DNA of 64,000 nt from JALORV01 sp035429805 (GTDB taxonomy: Bacteria > Pseudomonadota > Gammaproteobacteria > Burkholderiales > Burkholderiaceae_F): the NCBI GenBank assembly GCA_035429805.1, contig DAOMFL010000006.1, positions 1 to 64,000 on the forward strand, read 5' to 3'. This document shows positions 61,553 to 64,000 of this stretch, piece after piece. The notes beneath the pieces are model-generated. The model searched no databases, was not told where the DNA came from, and saw only the letters and a program-made list of their open reading frames with translations. A program made the position numbers and the translations under genes. How positions within the stretch are numbered: position 1 is the first letter of the stretch; each line of letters begins with the position of its first letter.

Positions 61553-64000
61553 ATGCTGACGAAGAAATCCGCGGGGGCCGCGACGGCCCAGGGCCGCCTT
61601 GCGCGCGCAGTCTCCGGTCTGCACGGCCGGACGATAGACCGACGCACGTTCCTGAAGCGCTCGGGCGTGACCGCTGGCGCTGCGGCGTTTGCGTCGCAGC
61701 TTCCGTACGGCGCGATCGGCCGGGCCGAGGCCGCAACCGCGGCCGAGCAGGCCGACTCCGGCGAGCAGGTCCGCCGCACCGTCTGCACGCACTGCTCGGT
61801 CGGCTGCGCGATCGACGCCGTCGTGAAAAATGGCGTGTGGGTGGGCCAAGAGCCGGTGTTCGATTCGCCGCTGAACCTCGGGGCGCACTGCGCCAAGGGC
61901 GCATCGGTGCGCGAGCACGGCATGACCGAACACTCGCACCGGCTGAAGTACCCGATGAAGCTGGTCGACGGCAAGTACCAGCGCATCAGCTGGGACCAGG
62001 CGATCGACGAGATCACCGCGAAGATGTCGAAGATCCGCGAGGAGTCCGGGCCTGACGCGGCCTACTTCATCGGCTCGTCCAAGCACAACAACGAGCAGGC
62101 CTATCTGCTGCGCAAGTTCGTATCGCTCTGGGGCACCAACAACTGTGACCACCAGGCGCGCATCTGCCACTCCACGACGGTCGCCGGTGTGGCGAACACG
62201 TGGGGCTACGGCGCGATGACGAATTCATACAACGACATGATGAATTCGAAGGCCATGATGTACATCGGGTCGAACGCCGCCGAGGCGCACCCGGTGTCCA
62301 TGCTGTTCTCGCTGCGCGCCAGAGAAGGCGGCGCCAAGATGATCGTCGTCGACCCGCGCTTTACGCGCACCGCGGCCAAGGCCGACCACTACATCCGCCT
62401 GCGCTCGGGGGGCGACATCCCGTTCCTCTACGGGATGATGTATCACATCTTCAAGAACGGGTGGGAAGACAAGTCGTACATCGCTGCGCGCGTCTACGGC
62501 ATGGACAAGGTCAAGGAGGAGGTCATGAAGTGGACCCCCGACAAGGTGACCGAGGCCTGCGGCGTGCCTGAGGAGCAGGTTCTGCTGGCCGCCGAGACGA
62601 TGGCCAAGAACCGTCCCAGCACGATCGTGTGGTGCATGGGGCAGACCCAGCACACCATCGGCAATGCGATGGTGCGCGCCTCCTGCCTGGTGCAGCTTGC
62701 GCTCGGCAACGTCGGCGTGTCCGGCGGTGGCACCAACATCTTCCGCGGCCACGACAACGTCCAGGGCGCGACCGACGTCGGGCCGAATCCGGATTCGCTG
62801 CCCGGCTACTACGGCATCGTGCCTGGATCGTGGGCCCACTGGGCCAAGGTCTGGAACGTCGACCTGGATTGGCTGAAGAAGCGCTTCGCCTCCGACGCAA
62901 TGATGACAAAGCCCGGCACGACGGTCAGCCGCTGGATCGACGCCGTGCTGGAGCCCAACGACGCCATCGGCCAGGGGCCTAACCTGAGGGCCGTGTTCTA
63001 CTGGGGCCACGCGCCCAACTCGCAGACGCGTGGGCTGGAAATGAAGAAGGCCATGGACGCGCTCGATCTGCTCGTCGTGGTCGATCCTTACCCGTCGGCG
63101 ACCGCCGCGATGGCGGCGATGTCGTCCGAGGGAAGCAAGCCAAATCCCAACCGTAGCGTGTACCTGCTGCCTGCGTGCACGCAGTTCGAGACGACCGGCT
63201 CGTGCACGGCCTCCAACCGGTCGATCCAGTGGCGTGAGAAAGTCATCGAGCCGCTGTTCGAGTCGCGGACCGACCACGCGATCATGCTGCGCTTCGCGCA
63301 AAAGTGGGGCTTCGGCGACCAGTTGCTCGGCAAGCGCGACGGCAAGCAGAACATTCGCACGATCCAGGGCGCTGGCGGCTGGGAAGAGCCGATGATCGAG
63401 GACATCCTGGCGAACGAGATTAACCGCGGCACCTGGACAATCGGCTACACCGGCCAGAGCCCGGAGCGGCTGAAGCTGCACATGAAGCACATGGGCACCT
63501 TCGACGTGAAGACACTGCGCGCCAAGGGTGGACCGTGCGACGGGGACTACTTCGGGCTGCCGTGGCCGTGTTACGGCACGCCGCAGATGAAGCATCCGGG
63601 GTCGCCCAACCTGTACGACACGTCGAAGACGGTCATGGAAGGCGGCGGCAACTTCCGCGCCAACTTCGGTGTCGAGCGTGACGGCGTCAACCTGCTGGCC
63701 GAGGCAGGTTCGTATTCAAAGGGCGCCGACATCACGACTGGCTATCCCGAATTCGATCACGTGTTCCTGAAGAAGCTCGGCTGGTGGAACGAACTGACCG
63801 AGGACGAAAAGAAGGCGGCCGAAGGCAAGAACTGGAAGACGGATCTCTCGGGCGGGATCATCCGGGTCGTGATGACCAAGCACCAGTGCCACCCATTCGG
63901 CAACGCCAAGGCCCGGGCGGTAGTCTGGAACTTCCCGGACCCGGTTCCGCTGCACCGCGAACCGCTGTACAGCAATCGCCCGGATCTGGTTGCCAAGTAC
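61553..64000 (+). CDS. Formate dehydrogenase alpha subunit, Tat-exported, Cys-type (partial)
   Basis: The first 816 codons of a molybdopterin oxidoreductase that continues past the window. A twin-arginine signal (DRRTFLKRSG, R30-R31) directs export. The [4Fe-4S] cluster Cys are C78, C81, C85 and C113, with Lys115 in AHCAKG. The active-site metal ligand is Cys205 in ARICHSTTV, where FdnG-type enzymes of E. coli have selenocysteine; His206 follows, as in formate dehydrogenases. It oxidises formate in the periplasm, feeding electrons to a beta/gamma subunit not in view. Close to tungstate transport genes, so it may carry W. Confidence 0.92.
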   Translation, partial: MLTKKSAGAATAQGRLARAVSGLHGRTIDRRTFLKRSGVTAGAAAFASQLPYGAIGRAEAATAAEQADSGEQVRRTVCTHCSVGCAIDAVVKNGVWVGQEPVFDSPLNLGAHCAKGASVREHGMTEHSHRLKYPMKLVDGKYQRISWDQAIDEITAKMSKIREESGPDAAYFIGSSKHNNEQAYLLRKFVSLWGTNNCDHQARICHSTTVAGVANTWGYGAMTNSYNDMMNSKAMMYIGSNAAEAHPVSMLFSLRAREGGAKMIVVDPRFTRTAAKADHYIRLRSGGDIPFLYGMMYHIFKNGWEDKSYIAARVYGMDKVKEEVMKWTPDKVTEACGVPEEQVLLAAETMAKNRPSTIVWCMGQTQHTIGNAMVRASCLVQLALGNVGVSGGGTNIFRGHDNVQGATDVGPNPDSLPGYYGIVPGSWAHWAKVWNVDLDWLKKRFASDAMMTKPGTTVSRWIDAVLEPNDAIGQGPNLRAVFYWGHAPNSQTRGLEMKKAMDALDLLVVVDPYPSATAAMAAMSSEGSKPNPNRSVYLLPACTQFETTGSCTASNRSIQWREKVIEPLFESRTDHAIMLRFAQKWGFGDQLLGKRDGKQNIRTIQGAGGWEEPMIEDILANEINRGTWTIGYTGQSPERLKLHMKHMGTFDVKTLRAKGGPCDGDYFGLPWPCYGTPQMKHPGSPNLYDTSKTVMEGGGNFRANFGVERDGVNLLAEAGSYSKGADITTGYPEFDHVFLKKLGWWNELTEDEKKAAEGKNWKTDLSGGIIRVVMTKHQCHPFGNAKARAVVWNFPDPVPLHREPLYSNRPDLVAKY

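Noticed and set aside
61553..64000. Selenocysteine formate dehydrogenase
   Set aside because: The active-site codon is TGC (Cys205), not in-frame TGA.

Overview
The window is GC-rich (roughly two thirds G+C by eye), almost fully coding after 11 kb, and reads as a chromosomal segment of a respiratory betaproteobacterium, most likely in the Burkholderiales/Rhodocyclales range. This rests on gene content, not on a marker gene: a PEP-CTERM protein, a formate dehydrogenase locus with DUF3305/DUF3306 proteins, a LIV-type ABC transporter next to acyl-CoA ligases, and lysine/alanine-rich histone H1-like proteins. No rRNA, tRNA, CRISPR array, insertion sequence or prophage was seen.

Region 1 (1-11 kb) is loose and accessory. 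Single genes (an extradiol dioxygenase, a CARDB/DUF11-like lipoprotein, a degenerate metallo-beta-lactamase-fold protein divergent from a LysR regulator, a PKD-repeat lipoprotein, a BrnT/BrnA toxin-antitoxin pair, an amidohydrolase, a PEP-CTERM protein) are separated by non-coding gaps of 200-860 bases. Those gaps carry a degenerate dispersed repeat (CGGCCA, 36 bases, then AAAGCGG or a variant) and a decayed DUF1214 gene end. The PEP-CTERM gene has a near-consensus sigma-54 promoter.

Region 2 (11-37.5 kb) is compact housekeeping and stress biology: an OPT peptide transporter with an S9 oligopeptidase; two VOC proteins; a three-gene cluster of a BNR-repeat protein, a MoaD/ThiS-like protein ending in Gly-Gly and an unknown Rossmann-like protein; Ada; a cytochrome c/sorting-tail protein; a glutaredoxin-CcdA fusion with a DsbA-like protein; an AEC transporter; two c-type cytochromes; two MFS transporters, one in a MarR operon; a TPR-GGDEF protein; an SDR, a VOC protein, a ChaN-like protein, an aldo/keto reductase, and a Crp/Fnr regulator coupled to a small membrane protein.

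Region 3 (37.6-48.6 kb) is an acyl-CoA ligase followed by a complete LIV-type ABC transporter (ATPase, two permeases, binding protein, second ATPase), a histone-like protein, a small lipoprotein and a PaaK-like ligase, closed by a strong bidirectional terminator. It probably imports and activates an organic (aromatic or fatty) acid. A 16-bp hairpin sits between the binding-protein gene and the last ATPase gene.

Region 4 (48.7-64 kb) is a molybdenum/tungsten and formate dehydrogenase island: two MoeA proteins (one fused to a periplasmic-binding-protein-like domain), tungstate transporter TupABC, a divergent regulator with the same type of sensor domain, MobA, FdhD, DUF3305 and DUF3306 proteins, a 690-residue multi-[4Fe-4S] protein, a TorD-like chaperone, a short Tat-signal protein, and the first 816 codons of a Cys-type, Tat-exported formate dehydrogenase alpha subunit that runs off the window. 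The transporter and the duplicated cofactor genes suggest this enzyme may use tungsten.
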